Positions 40,702-49,060 of a DNA stretch of 64,000 nt are shown piece by piece. This DNA is from Micromonospora fulviviridis (GTDB lineage: Bacteria; Actinomycetota; Actinomycetes; Mycobacteriales; Micromonosporaceae), in the NCBI RefSeq assembly GCF_014648395.1, contig NZ_BMRA01000004.1, positions 419,394 through 483,393 on the forward strand, written 5' to 3'. Below the pieces are notes generated by a model. It had not been told where the DNA came from. It saw nothing but the letters and a program-made list of their open reading frames with translations, and did not search any database. A program made the position numbers and the translations under genes. Position 1 is the stretch's first letter; the number at the start of each line of letters is the position of its first letter.

Positions 40702-41148
40702 GTGACCGATGATCTGGTGCTGCGCCGGCAGGTGTGCTTCGCCCTCTACGCGGCGTCGCGCGCCCTCACCGACGTCTACCGGCCCATCCTCGACGAGCAC
40801 GGCCTGACCTACCCGCAGTACCTGGTGCTGCTGGTGCTCTGGGAGCGCGGCGACGACGCCCCCACGGTCTCCGAGCTCGGCGCGCGGCTCCGGCTCGACT
40901 CCGGCACCCTCTCGCCGCTGCTCAAGCGGCTGGAGGCGGCCGGCCTGGTGGTGCGTACCCGCTCGGCGGCCGACGAGCGCCGGGTCGAGGTGGGCCTCAC
41001 CGCGCAGGGCCGGGCCCTGCGGGAGCGGATGGACGAGGTGCCGCGGCGGGTGGCCCACGCCACCGGCCTCACCGAGGCCGAGCTGGTCGCCCTGCGCGAC
41101 ACCCTCACCCGGGTCACCGAGACGATCCACCGACAGAAGGAGCAGTGA
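40702..41148 (+). CDS. ohrR: MarR-family organic peroxide sensor OhrR
   Basis: A 148-residue winged-helix repressor. The single N-terminal Cys12 (RRQVCFALYAASRA) is the peroxide-reactive residue of OhrR. The recognition helix region is SELGARLRLDSGTLSPLLKRLEAAGLV and the wing is RTRSAADERRVEV. Oxidation of the Cys by organic hydroperoxides releases DNA. It precedes ohr with about 5 nt between stop and ATG, and has its own promoter with a palindrome. The GTG at 40702 fits the -10 box. Confidence 0.92.
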   Translation: MTDDLVLRRQVCFALYAASRALTDVYRPILDEHGLTYPQYLVLLVLWERGDDAPTVSELGARLRLDSGTLSPLLKRLEAAGLVVRTRSAADERRVEVGLTAQGRALRERMDEVPRRVAHATGLTEAELVALRDTLTRVTETIHRQKEQ

Positions 41149-41153
41149 CCACC

Positions 41154-41579
41154 ATGCAGGTGCTCTACACCGCGTCCGCGCAGGCCACCGGCGACGGCCG
41201 GGACGGCCACGTCCGCACCTCCGACGGCGGCCTCGACCTGGACCTGGCCATCCCGAAGGAGATGGGCGGCGCCGGCGGCGCGACCAACCCGGAGCAGCTC
41301 TTCGCGGCCGGCTACGCCGCCTGCTTCCACTCCGCGCTGCGCGTGGTCGCCCGGAAGGCCCGGGCGGACGTCTCGAACTCGGTCGTCGAGGCCGAGGTGG
41401 GCATCGGCCCGAACGGCAGCGGCGGCTACGGCCTGGCCGTCACCCTGGTGGTCGACCTGCCCGGGGTCGAGCGGTCCGCCGCGCAGCAGCTCGTCGAGGC
41501 GGCCCACCAGGTCTGCCCGTACTCCAACGCGACCCGGGGCAACATCGAGGTCACCCTCACCGTGCGGGAGGCCCGATGA
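41154..41579 (+). CDS. ohr: Organic hydroperoxide resistance protein Ohr
   Basis: Thiol peroxidase of the OsmC/Ohr family, 141 residues, reducing organic hydroperoxides. Catalytic Cys57 (YAACFHSAL) and resolving Cys121 (QVCPYSNATRGN) are both present, and NPEQLFAAGYAACF is the Ohr signature. The ATG at 41154 is chosen since AAGGAG lies 10 nt upstream. A GTG at 41145 overlapping the ohrR stop is possible but too close to that site. Confidence 0.95.
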   Translation: MQVLYTASAQATGDGRDGHVRTSDGGLDLDLAIPKEMGGAGGATNPEQLFAAGYAACFHSALRVVARKARADVSNSVVEAEVGIGPNGSGGYGLAVTLVVDLPGVERSAAQQLVEAAHQVCPYSNATRGNIEVTLTVREAR

Positions 41580-42574
41580 GCACCAACCGGGAGATCCACC
41601 TGGCGTCCCGGCCGCAGGGCTGGCCCACCGCCGACAACTTCCGCCTGGTCGAGACGGAGGTGCCGACCCCGGGGCCGGGCCAGCTCGTGGTCCGCAACCG
41701 GTTCATGTCGGTGGACCCGTACATGCGCGGGCGGATGAACGACGTCAAGTCGTACGTGCCGCCGTTCGCGCTCGACGCCCCGCTCGACGGCGGCGCGGTC
41801 GGCGAGGTCGTGGCCGGCGACGCCGAGGGCTTCGCGCCCGGCGACGTCGTGCTGCACGGTCTCGGCTGGCGGGAGTACGCGCTGGTCGACGCCAAGGGCG
41901 CACGGAAGGTCGACCCCGACCTGGCCCCGGTCAGCGCGTACCTGAGCGTGCTCGGCATGACCGGGCTGACCGCGTACGCCGGGCTGCTCGACGTGGCCGC
42001 CATGAAGCCGGGCGAGACGGTCTTCGTCTCCGGCGCGGCCGGCGCGGTCGGCAGCATGGTCGGGCAGATCGCCAAGCTGCGCGGCGCGGCCCGGGTGGTC
42101 GGCAGCGCCGGCTCCCCGGCCAAGGTCGAGCGGCTCCGGGCGCTCGGCTTCGACGCCGCGTTCGACTACCACGACGGCCCGGTCCGCGACCAGCTCAGGG
42201 CCGCCGCCCCGGACGGCGTCGACGTCTACTTCGACAACGTGGGCGGCGAGCACCTGGAGGCCGCCATCGGCGCCATGAACCTGCATGGCCGGGCCGCCAT
42301 CTGCGGCATGATCGCGCAGTACAACGCCACCGAGCCGCCCGCCGCCCCGCGCAACCTGGCGCTGCTCATCGGCAAGCGGCTCACCCTGCGCGGCTTCCTG
42401 GTCGGCGACCACGGGCACCTGCGCGAGCAGTTCGTCAAGGAGATGGCCGGCTGGCTGCGGGACGGCCGGATCTCCTACGACGAGACGGTGGTCGACGGCA
42501 TCGAGCGGGCCCCGGAGGCCTTCCTCGGCATGCTGCGCGGCGAGAACCTGGGCAAGATGCTCGTCCGTCTGTGA
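41576..42574 (+). CDS. NADP-dependent zinc-free MDR oxidoreductase (CurA-like)
   Basis: A 332-residue medium-chain reductase of the leukotriene B4 dehydrogenase/CurA group. The N-terminal GroES-like domain has RNRFMSVDPYMRGRMND. The Rossmann domain has VFVSGAAGAVGSMVGQIAKLRGA (dinucleotide loop AAGAVG) and DVYFDNVGGEHLE. Zinc ligands are absent, as usual for this group. It probably reduces alpha,beta-unsaturated carbonyls such as lipid-peroxidation products, which suits co-transcription with ohr (ATGA overlap). Confidence 0.9.
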   Translation: MSTNREIHLASRPQGWPTADNFRLVETEVPTPGPGQLVVRNRFMSVDPYMRGRMNDVKSYVPPFALDAPLDGGAVGEVVAGDAEGFAPGDVVLHGLGWREYALVDAKGARKVDPDLAPVSAYLSVLGMTGLTAYAGLLDVAAMKPGETVFVSGAAGAVGSMVGQIAKLRGAARVVGSAGSPAKVERLRALGFDAAFDYHDGPVRDQLRAAAPDGVDVYFDNVGGEHLEAAIGAMNLHGRAAICGMIAQYNATEPPAAPRNLALLIGKRLTLRGFLVGDHGHLREQFVKEMAGWLRDGRISYDETVVDGIERAPEAFLGMLRGENLGKMLVRL

Positions 42575-42635
42575 CGCGGCACTCGTTCACGGCGGCCGGC
42601 CCGGTCGGGTCGGCCGCCGTGCCGTGCCGGTTGGA

Positions 42636-42641
42636 TAGGCT
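42636..42641 (+). promoter_or_regulatory. Candidate -10 box of hisF
   Basis: TAGGCT, 6 nt before the ATG of hisF: a leaderless promoter in the 73-bp gap after the oxidoreductase. It lets hisF be made independently of the redox genes. Confidence 0.5.
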
Positions 42642-42647
42642 CGGGGC

Positions 42648-43415
42648 ATGACGGTGGCGGTACGGGTGATCCCCTGTCTCGACGTGGACGCCGGGCGGGT
42701 GGTCAAGGGGGTCAACTTCCTCGACCTGCGCGACGCCGGCGACCCGGTCGAGCTGGCGGCCGCGTACGACCGGGCCGGCGCGGACGAGTTGACCTTCCTC
42801 GACGTCACCGCCTCCAGCAGCGACCGCGCCACCATGCTCGACGTGGTGCGGCGCACCGCCGAGTCGGTCTTCATCCCGCTCACCGTCGGCGGTGGCGTCC
42901 GCCAGGTCGCCGACGTCGACACCCTGCTGCGCGCCGGCGCGGACAAGGTCGGCGTGAACACCGCGGCCATCGCCCGCCCCGAGTTGATCGCCGAGATCGC
43001 CGACCGGTTCGGCCGCCAGGTGCTGGTGCTCTCCCTCGACGTACGCCGGGCCCCGGCCGGCACGACTCCGAGCGGCTTCGAGGTGACCACCCACGGCGGG
43101 CGCCGGGGCACCGGCCTCGACGCCGTGGAGTGGGCGGCGCGCGGCGCCGAACTGGGCGCAGGCGAGATCCTGCTCAACTCGATGGACGCCGACGGCACCA
43201 AGGCGGGCTTCGACCTGCCGCTGATCGAGGCCGTCCGCGCGGTCGTCGACGTGCCGGTGATCGCCAGCGGCGGGGCCGGCGAGGTCGCCCACTTCCCGCC
43301 GGCCATCGGCGCGGGCGCCGACGCGGTGCTCGCGGCGAGCGTCTTCCACTTCGGTGAGCTGACCGTCGGCGAGGTCAAGGACGCCCTGCGCGGCGCGGGC
43401 CACCCGGTCCGCTGA
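42648..43415 (+). CDS. hisF: Imidazole glycerol phosphate synthase, cyclase subunit
   Basis: A (beta/alpha)8 lyase/cyclase of 255 residues partnering HisH. It has [20 protein letters not shown] with the catalytic first Asp, [29 protein letters not shown], and the second catalytic Asp in [16 protein letters not shown]. It has its own probable leaderless promoter and ends 70 bp before a converging gene. Confidence 0.97.
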   Translation: MTVAVRVIPCLDVDAGRVVKGVNFLDLRDAGDPVELAAAYDRAGADELTFLDVTASSSDRATMLDVVRRTAESVFIPLTVGGGVRQVADVDTLLRAGADKVGVNTAAIARPELIAEIADRFGRQVLVLSLDVRRAPAGTTPSGFEVTTHGGRRGTGLDAVEWAARGAELGAGEILLNSMDADGTKAGFDLPLIEAVRAVVDVPVIASGGAGEVAHFPPAIGAGADAVLAASVFHFGELTVGEVKDALRGAGHPVR

Positions 43416-43485
43416 CGCCCGCCCGTCTGGCGGCTCGGCGGGGCGGTCAGGCCGGTCCCGCGAGGTGGCGGGGAGCCGCCGCCGG

Positions 43486-43947
43486 TCAGGGGCGGCCGGA
43501 GTGGCCCTCGGGGGAGCGGCGGGGCATCGGGATCGAGCGGACCGCGTACTCCTGCACGGCGGCGGCGTGGTCGTCATCGTCGAGCTGCCAGTCGGACTCG
43601 CCGGGGGCGGGGCGGCGACTCAGCACGCCCTGCACGGTGTCGACGGTGGTGCCCAGCCCGGCGCTGGGCCGGGTGCGCCAGAGCCGCTCGCCGTCCGGTG
43701 TCACCCGGAACCAGCCGTCGGTGACGCTGACCAGGCCCGCGCCGACGAGCCGGCGGACCGCGCCCTCCACCTCGTGCCGCTCGGGGATGGCCTGGTTGAG
43801 GTGGTCGGCGGTGGAGAGGACGTCGGCGAGGCGCACGCCCTCCGGCCGCCGGGTGTCGGCGGCCCGGCGGTGCCGACCGGCGCCGCTCGCGATGATCAGT
43901 GAGACGAAGATCCAGGCGTCGCTCCAACGCCAACCGTTCTCCCCCAT
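43486..43947 (-). CDS. Hypothetical protein with winged-helix-like core
   Basis: A 153-residue protein I cannot name. It starts MGENGWRWSDAWIFVSLIIAS (a semi-hydrophobic helix). A segment follows that reads like a winged helix: RLADVLSTADHLNQAIPERHEVEGAVRRLVGAGLVSVTDGWFRVTPDGERLW. A disordered tail ends it. The pattern of a helix, a recognition-like helix and a short wing suggests DNA or protein binding. It converges on hisF. CATCAT lies 6 nt before its ATG, a weak leaderless -10. Confidence 0.7.
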   Translation of the reverse strand: MGENGWRWSDAWIFVSLIIASGAGRHRRAADTRRPEGVRLADVLSTADHLNQAIPERHEVEGAVRRLVGAGLVSVTDGWFRVTPDGERLWRTRPSAGLGTTVDTVQGVLSRRPAPGESDWQLDDDDHAAAVQEYAVRSIPMPRRSPEGHSGRP

Positions 43948-44088
43948 GAACGAATGATGCCCGGCGACGACGGCGGAGAAAACACCCGGTTTCGCGGCCG
44001 GACGTCGCCGCAGCTCAGCGACGTCCGGCCCGTCCCAAACCCTTGCGGTCGGCGCGGTGGGGGTGACGCTGCGTGGTCGGGGGCCGGT

Positions 44089-44754
44089 TCAGGCCGCCTC
44101 GCCGGCCGCCCTCGGCGCGCAGGCGACCACCGGTTCGTCGGCCGGCCGGGCCGGCACCGCGAAGATCGGGATGAACAGCTGGGCGAGCGGCCCGATGGCC
44201 AGCGCGTACGCCACGGTGCCGAGACCCACGGTGCCGCCGAGCAGCCAGCCCAGGCTCAGCACGGTCACCTCGATGACGGTCCGGACCAGCCGTACGGAGT
44301 AGCGGGGCCGGCGCGCCGTGAAGCCGGTCATCAGGCCGTCGCGCGGGCCGGGGCCGAGCCCCGCGCCCAGGTAGAGGCCGGTGGCGGCGCCGTTGGCGAC
44401 GATCCCGGCGACCAGCAGGGTGGCGCGGACCGGCAGGCCGTCGCCGGGTGGCAGCACGGCCAGGGTGGCGTCGACGACCAGGCCGATCACCACGACGTTG
44501 CTGATGGTGCCGAGGCCGGGGCGCTGCCGCAGCGGGATCCAGAGCAGCAGCACGAGCGCGCCGACCGCGATGGTGACCGTGCCGAAGGAGAGGTGCGTCT
44601 GCCGGGCGAGCCCCTGGTGGAACACGTCCCACGGGTCGAGTCCCAGGCCGGACCGGATCATCAGCGCCATGCTGATCCCGTAGAGGGCGAGCCCGGCGTA
44701 GAGCTGGACGAGCCGGCGGGCGGGCCGGTGCCGGAGATTGCCAATTGGTGCCAT
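44089..44754 (-). CDS. YczE/YitT-family membrane protein
   Basis: A 221-residue protein with about five membrane segments. Its YczE-type pattern includes LYGISMALMIRSGLGLDPWDVFHQGLA at the start, GLGTISNVVVIGLVVD in the middle and LGAGLGPGPRDGLMTGF after. I chose the ATG at 44754 because TAGGGT lies 7 nt upstream on the minus strand. The gene is divergent from a MocR-type regulator, the pairing known from yczE/yczR (B. subtilis yczE-ycxD). The transported substrate is unknown, though PLP-related control is inferred from its regulator. Confidence 0.87.
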   Translation of the reverse strand: MAPIGNLRHRPARRLVQLYAGLALYGISMALMIRSGLGLDPWDVFHQGLARQTHLSFGTVTIAVGALVLLLWIPLRQRPGLGTISNVVVIGLVVDATLAVLPPGDGLPVRATLLVAGIVANGAATGLYLGAGLGPGPRDGLMTGFTARRPRYSVRLVRTVIEVTVLSLGWLLGGTVGLGTVAYALAIGPLAQLFIPIFAVPARPADEPVVACAPRAAGEAA

Positions 44755-44797
44755 GCATGCCACCCTAGGGGCCAATCCTGCCCATGACAGAGCCAAT
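44740..44797. promoter_or_regulatory. Divergent yczE/MocR promoter region with phased GCCAAT repeats
   Basis: GCCAAT occurs as a direct repeat at 44740, 44771 and 44792 (31 and 21 bp apart, close to whole helical turns), and CCAATTGG recurs at 44836 inside the regulator gene. The minus-strand -10 TAGGGT of yczE (44762-44767) lies between the repeats. Direct repeats about two to three turns apart are typical of MocR/GabR-type regulators, so this is the likely operator of the divergently coded protein. Confidence 0.6.
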
Positions 44798-44812
44798 TCC
44801 GGAGGGGTGGCC

Positions 44813-46270
44813 ATGACGAGTCAGGTGCGTGGCGTCCAATTGGCTCGGCTCCTCGGGCAGTGGCATGCCCTGCCGGGCCGCCGGCGCAGCCCGGACTACG
44901 CCGCGCTCGCCGCCGCGGTCCGGGGGCTGCTCGCCGACGGCCGGCTCCCCCTCGGGGTACGCCTGCCGGCCGAGCGCGACCTGGCCGAGGCGCTGCGGAT
45001 CAGCCGCACCACGGTCACCGCGGCCTACCGGGAGCTGCGGGAGACCGGCCACCTGGCCAGCCGGCGGGGCGCCGGGAGCTGGACCATGCTCCCCGGCACG
45101 CACCGGGTGGCCAGCACCGGGCTCTGGACCCCGCTCGACGACCGGGACATGATCGACCTGGGGGTGGCCGCGCTCTCCGCCCCGGCGCAGCTCGTGCCGG
45201 CGGCCCGGGCCGCCGCCGAGGACCTGCCCCGCTACCTCGGCGGTGCCGGCTATCACCCGACCGGCATCATCGAGCTGCGCGAGGCGGTGGCCCGCGCGTA
45301 CACCGACCGGGGGCTGCCGACCAGCCCGGAACAGATCATGGTCACCAGCGGCACCCAGCACGCGCTGGACCTGGTGCTGCGGCTGGCCCTGTCGCCCGGC
45401 GGCGGGGTGCTGGTGGAGTCCCCGACGTACCCGAACGCCCTCGCCGCGCTGTCGGCCCGGCGGGCCCGGATCACCACCCACGGGCTCGCCGCCGACGGGG
45501 ACGGCTGGGACGCCGACCTGCTGCTGGGCAGCATCCGGCAGACCCGGCCCAAGCTGGCGTACGTGATCCCCGAGTTCCACAACCCGACCGGCCACCTGAT
45601 GGCGACCGACCTGCGTGAGCGGCTGGTCGGCGCGGCGCACGCCGCCGGCACGGACCTCGTGGTGGACGAGTCGTTCGTGGACCTGCCGCTGGACGGCACC
45701 CCGCTGGCGCCGCCGGTGGCCACCTTCGACCGGCACTCCCGGGTGATCAGCATCGGCGGGATGAGCAAGCCGTACTGGGGTGGCCTGCGGATCGGCTGGG
45801 TCCGGGCGTCCGCCCCGCAGGTGCAGCGGCTGGCCGCCGCCCGGGTCGGCGTGGACATGGCCAGCCCGGTGCTCGACCAGCTCGTCGCGGTGCACCTGCT
45901 GGCCCAGGGGCCGAGCATCGTGGCCGCCCGGCGGGTCCAGCTCGCCGCACAGCGGGACGCCCTCGTGGCGGCGATGGCCGACCGGCTGCCCGACTGGCGG
46001 GTCACCGTGCCGCGCGGCGGGGTGACGCTCTGGGTGGAGCTGGACGGCCCGATCTCCAGCGCGCTGGCCCGGGCCGCCGAGGAGGTCGGCGTACGCCTGG
46101 CGCCCGGACCCCGGTTCGGCCTGGACGGCACCCTGGAGCGGTTCCTCCGGTTGCCCTTCACCCTGCCCACCGCGGACCTGGTGGAGGCCGTCGGCCGGCT
46201 CGCCGCGGTCCGCTACGACCTGGACCGGACCGGCCGCCCGCAGTGGCGGGAGCCCTCCGTCATCGCCTGA
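44813..46270 (+). CDS. MocR-type (GntR/aminotransferase fusion) transcriptional regulator
   Basis: A 485-residue regulator. An N-terminal GntR winged helix (about residues 25-95, LRLPAERDLAEALRISRTTVTAAYRELRETG type) is joined to a fold-type I aminotransferase-like domain with TSGTQHALDL, PEFHNPTG, DESFVDL and the PLP lysine K319 in GGMSKPYWGGLRIGW. These proteins sense PLP or its amino-acid adducts. Its divergent neighbour yczE is the probable target (YczR subfamily). The ATG at 44813 follows GGAGGGG. Confidence 0.92.
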   Translation: MTSQVRGVQLARLLGQWHALPGRRRSPDYAALAAAVRGLLADGRLPLGVRLPAERDLAEALRISRTTVTAAYRELRETGHLASRRGAGSWTMLPGTHRVASTGLWTPLDDRDMIDLGVAALSAPAQLVPAARAAAEDLPRYLGGAGYHPTGIIELREAVARAYTDRGLPTSPEQIMVTSGTQHALDLVLRLALSPGGGVLVESPTYPNALAALSARRARITTHGLAADGDGWDADLLLGSIRQTRPKLAYVIPEFHNPTGHLMATDLRERLVGAAHAAGTDLVVDESFVDLPLDGTPLAPPVATFDRHSRVISIGGMSKPYWGGLRIGWVRASAPQVQRLAAARVGVDMASPVLDQLVAVHLLAQGPSIVAARRVQLAAQRDALVAAMADRLPDWRVTVPRGGVTLWVELDGPISSALARAAEEVGVRLAPGPRFGLDGTLERFLRLPFTLPTADLVEAVGRLAAVRYDLDRTGRPQWREPSVIA

Positions 46271-46336
46271 CCCGCCCGAGGCGCCGGACGTCCCCGGGGA
46301 CAGCGCCCCGGCCGCCCGGCTGCCAGACTGTCCGCC

Positions 46337-47614
46337 GTGAAGGACCGGACGCGGCGCGGGCCACGGATGCGGGTGATGACCGAGGGCGCCTCGGTCACCC
46401 CGCTGGAACTCTTCTTCGACCTGGTCTTCGTCTACGCGCTCACCCAGGTGACCGCGCTGATGGCGACCGACCTGACCTGGCCCGGCATGGGTCGGGGCCT
46501 GCTGCTGCTGGCCCTGCTCTGGTGGTGCTGGTGCTGCTACGCCTGGCTCGGCAACACCGTCCGGGCTGACGAGGGCGTGGTCCGGGTGGCCCTCTTCGCG
46601 GTGATCGCCACCATGTTCGTGGTCGCCGCGACCATCCCCGAGGCCTTCGTCGACCTGTCCGGCGGGCTCTCCGGCCCGGTCGTCTTCGCCGCCTGCTACC
46701 TGGTCGTCCGGGTGCTGCACCTGGCGATCTACTGGCACGCCGCCCGCGGCGACGACGGGCTGCGCCGGCAGCTCGTGCGGGCGGCCCTGCCGATGCTGGG
46801 CGGGGCGGTGCTGCTCTTCACCGCCGCGCTGCTGCCCCCGTACCTCACCGACGACCCGGGGCGGGTCGTCGCGCTGCGTACCCTGCTCTGGGTGCTCGCC
46901 CTCGCCGTCGACTACGGCGGCATCATGGCCATCGGCGCGGCGGGCTGGCAGATCTTCTCGGCCGCGCACTGGACGGAGCGGCACGGCCTCATCATCATCG
47001 TGGCGCTGGGGGAGTCGCTCGTCGCCATCGGCGTCGGCATCACCGCGCTGCCGATCTCCTGGCCGATCATCGTGGCCTCGTTCCTCGGCGTCACGGTGGC
47101 GGCGGCGCTGTGGTGGGCGTACTTCGACGTGGTGTCGATCGCCGCCGAGCGGGTGCTGGCGCGGGCGCAGGGTGCCGAGCGGGCCGCGCTGGGCCGGGAC
47201 TCCTACACCTACCTGCACCTGCCGATGGTCGCCGGGATCATCCTGCTCGCCCTCGGCTTCAAGAAGGTCCTGGCGTACGTGGGGGACGACACCCACCACC
47301 GGCTCACCGACCCGCTGCACGGGCTGGGCCTGCTCGCCCTCTACGGCGGCGTGATCGTCTACCTGCTCGGGCACGTGGGCTTCCGGCTGCGCAACATGCG
47401 CTCGGTCAACTGGCCACGGGTCGCCACCACGGTGCTGCTGGCGCTGCTCCTGCCCGTGGCCGACCACCTGCCGGCGCTGGCCGCGCTGGGGCTGCTCGCC
47501 GTGGTCTGCGCCGGCATGGTGGGGGCCGAGGTGGTGCTGTTCGGCGAGGCCCGCCGCGCGCTGCGCGACGAGTTCCTCACCGAGCACGGCGCCGGTCCCG
47601 CGCCCGGCCGCTAG
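46337..47614 (+). CDS. LtrA-type (low temperature requirement A) membrane protein, copy 1
   Basis: A 425-residue polytopic protein with about twelve membrane segments. LtrA-family marks are TPLELFFDLVFVYALTQVT at the N-terminus, HWTERHGLIIIVALGESLVAIGVG in the middle, and WWAYFDVVS...YTYLHLPMVAGIILLALGFK. The family is named for a Listeria cold-growth locus; the molecular role is unknown. The GTG at 46337 has CAGACT 7 nt upstream. A second copy follows in tandem. Confidence 0.92.
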   Translation: MKDRTRRGPRMRVMTEGASVTPLELFFDLVFVYALTQVTALMATDLTWPGMGRGLLLLALLWWCWCCYAWLGNTVRADEGVVRVALFAVIATMFVVAATIPEAFVDLSGGLSGPVVFAACYLVVRVLHLAIYWHAARGDDGLRRQLVRAALPMLGGAVLLFTAALLPPYLTDDPGRVVALRTLLWVLALAVDYGGIMAIGAAGWQIFSAAHWTERHGLIIIVALGESLVAIGVGITALPISWPIIVASFLGVTVAAALWWAYFDVVSIAAERVLARAQGAERAALGRDSYTYLHLPMVAGIILLALGFKKVLAYVGDDTHHRLTDPLHGLGLLALYGGVIVYLLGHVGFRLRNMRSVNWPRVATTVLLALLLPVADHLPALAALGLLAVVCAGMVGAEVVLFGEARRALRDEFLTEHGAGPAPGR

Positions 47615-47680
47615 CCCTCGTTCCGGTACGGATCGTCGGATCGGCACCGGCGGCCCGCGCGCGCCCCGGACACTGCCCAG

Positions 47681-48988
47681 GTGGGGAACGGCGGTGGTGC
47701 CCGGTGGTCCCGCGTCGTGCGGCCCGGCGCGCCCGGATCGCGGACCACCCGGCTGGAGCTCTTCTACGACCTGGTCTTCGTCTTCGCGTTCATCAACGTC
47801 ACCACGCTGACCGCCACCCTGCTCTCCCCGGCCAACCTCTACCGCTGCCTGCTGGTGCTGGCGCTGCTCTGGTGGTCGTGGACCGGCTTCGCCCGGCTCG
47901 GCAACGCGGTGCGCGCCGACCAGGGCCTGCTGCCGCTGGTCGGCTTCCTCACGGTCGCCGCGACCTTCCTGCTGGTGCTCAGCGTGCCCGGCGCGTTCGT
48001 CGACCAGCCCGGCGGGCTCAACGGGCCGCTGGTCTTCGCGGGCTGCTACTTCTTCATCCGGATGGCCCAGTTCGCGGTCTTCGCCTGGGTGGACCGGGCG
48101 GACCCGGTCCGGCGCAGGCGGCTGCTGCTGCGCGCCGCGCTGCCGACCGTGGCCACCGCGCTGCTGGTGGTCGGCGGCACGCTGCCCCAGCGGCTCGACG
48201 ACCGGTCGTTCGCCGTCGCGCTGCAGCTGGCGCTCTGGACCGTGGCGCTGCTGGTCGAGTACGTCGGCGGGGTGACCCTGGCGCGGCGGTGGTGGGTGGT
48301 GGTCTCCGCCGGCCACTGGGCGGAACGGCACGCCCTGATGGTGCTGATCGCGCTCGGCGAGTCGATCATCGCGCTCGGGCTCGGCCCGAAGACCGGGCTG
48401 CCGCTCACCCGCCCGGTGGCGATCGCCGCGCTGCTCGGCGTCCTGGTTGCGGCGATGCTCTGGTGGGCGTACTTCGACACCCTGGCGTACGCGCTGGAGC
48501 AGGCGCTGCACCACGCCCGCGACCCGGCTGCCCGGCTCCGGCTCGCCCGGGACGTCTACACGTTCCTGCACCTGCCCCTGATCGCCGGAATCATCCTCTT
48601 CGCCCTCGGCCTCAAGGACCTGCTCGCCGAGTCGGCCAGCCCGGCAACCCCCAGCTGGGGCGAGCCGCTGGGCGGCTTCTGGGCCGCCATCCTCTACGGC
48701 GGGGTGGGTCTCTACCTGCTCAGCCTCGCCGGCTGCGCGCTGGTGGCGCTGCGGGAGGTGCACTGGCCGCTGCTGATCACGGTCGTGGTGCTCGCCGCCG
48801 TCGCCCCGTTCGCCGCCCCGATCCCGGAGCTGGCCGCGCTGGGCCTCCTGGCGTTGGTCACCACCATCGGGGTGATCGCCGAGACGTTCAGCGAGGACGG
48901 CCGGCGGCGCCAGGTCCGGCAGCTCGCGCTGGAGGAACAGCTCGCCGCCGAGGCGGACCAGAGCCACTGGCGCCAGGGGCACCTTTGA
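47681..48988 (+). CDS. LtrA-type membrane protein, copy 2
   Basis: A 435-residue paralogue of the preceding gene with the same layout and motifs: TRLELFYDLVFVFAFINVT, HWAERHALMVLIALGESIIALGLG, WWAYFDTLA and YTFLHLPLIAGIILFALGLK. The copies are clearly homologous over their length but well diverged, so the duplication is not recent. The gap is 66 bp. A 12-bp stem terminator follows. The C-terminal charged helix (RQLALEEQLAAEADQ) is absent from copy 1. Confidence 0.92.
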   Translation: MGNGGGARWSRVVRPGAPGSRTTRLELFYDLVFVFAFINVTTLTATLLSPANLYRCLLVLALLWWSWTGFARLGNAVRADQGLLPLVGFLTVAATFLLVLSVPGAFVDQPGGLNGPLVFAGCYFFIRMAQFAVFAWVDRADPVRRRRLLLRAALPTVATALLVVGGTLPQRLDDRSFAVALQLALWTVALLVEYVGGVTLARRWWVVVSAGHWAERHALMVLIALGESIIALGLGPKTGLPLTRPVAIAALLGVLVAAMLWWAYFDTLAYALEQALHHARDPAARLRLARDVYTFLHLPLIAGIILFALGLKDLLAESASPATPSWGEPLGGFWAAILYGGVGLYLLSLAGCALVALREVHWPLLITVVVLAAVAPFAAPIPELAALGLLALVTTIGVIAETFSEDGRRRQVRQLALEEQLAAEADQSHWRQGHL

Positions 48989-49007
48989 GCGCGCCCGGGA
49001 AGCGCGG

Positions 49008-49045
49008 CGGCGGCCGTGCTCCGGGACGGAGGGGCACGGCCGCCG
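49008..49045. terminator. Bidirectional terminator between ltrA copy 2 and the acyl-CoA ligase
   Basis: A perfect 12-bp stem, CGGCGGCCGTGC (49008-49019) with GCACGGCCGCCG (49034-49045), and a 14-nt loop, placed 20 bp after one stop and 16 bp from the other. It lies between convergent genes, so it serves both directions. Confidence 0.75.
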
Positions 49046-49060
49046 GGCGGTGCGGGCTCG

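Noticed and set aside
44765-48982. A 1405-codon minus-strand frame across the MocR regulator and both LtrA genes.
   Set aside because: Same reason: the plus strand has three genes with full family motifs, and the frame's composition is Gln/Gly/Arg/Pro repeats.
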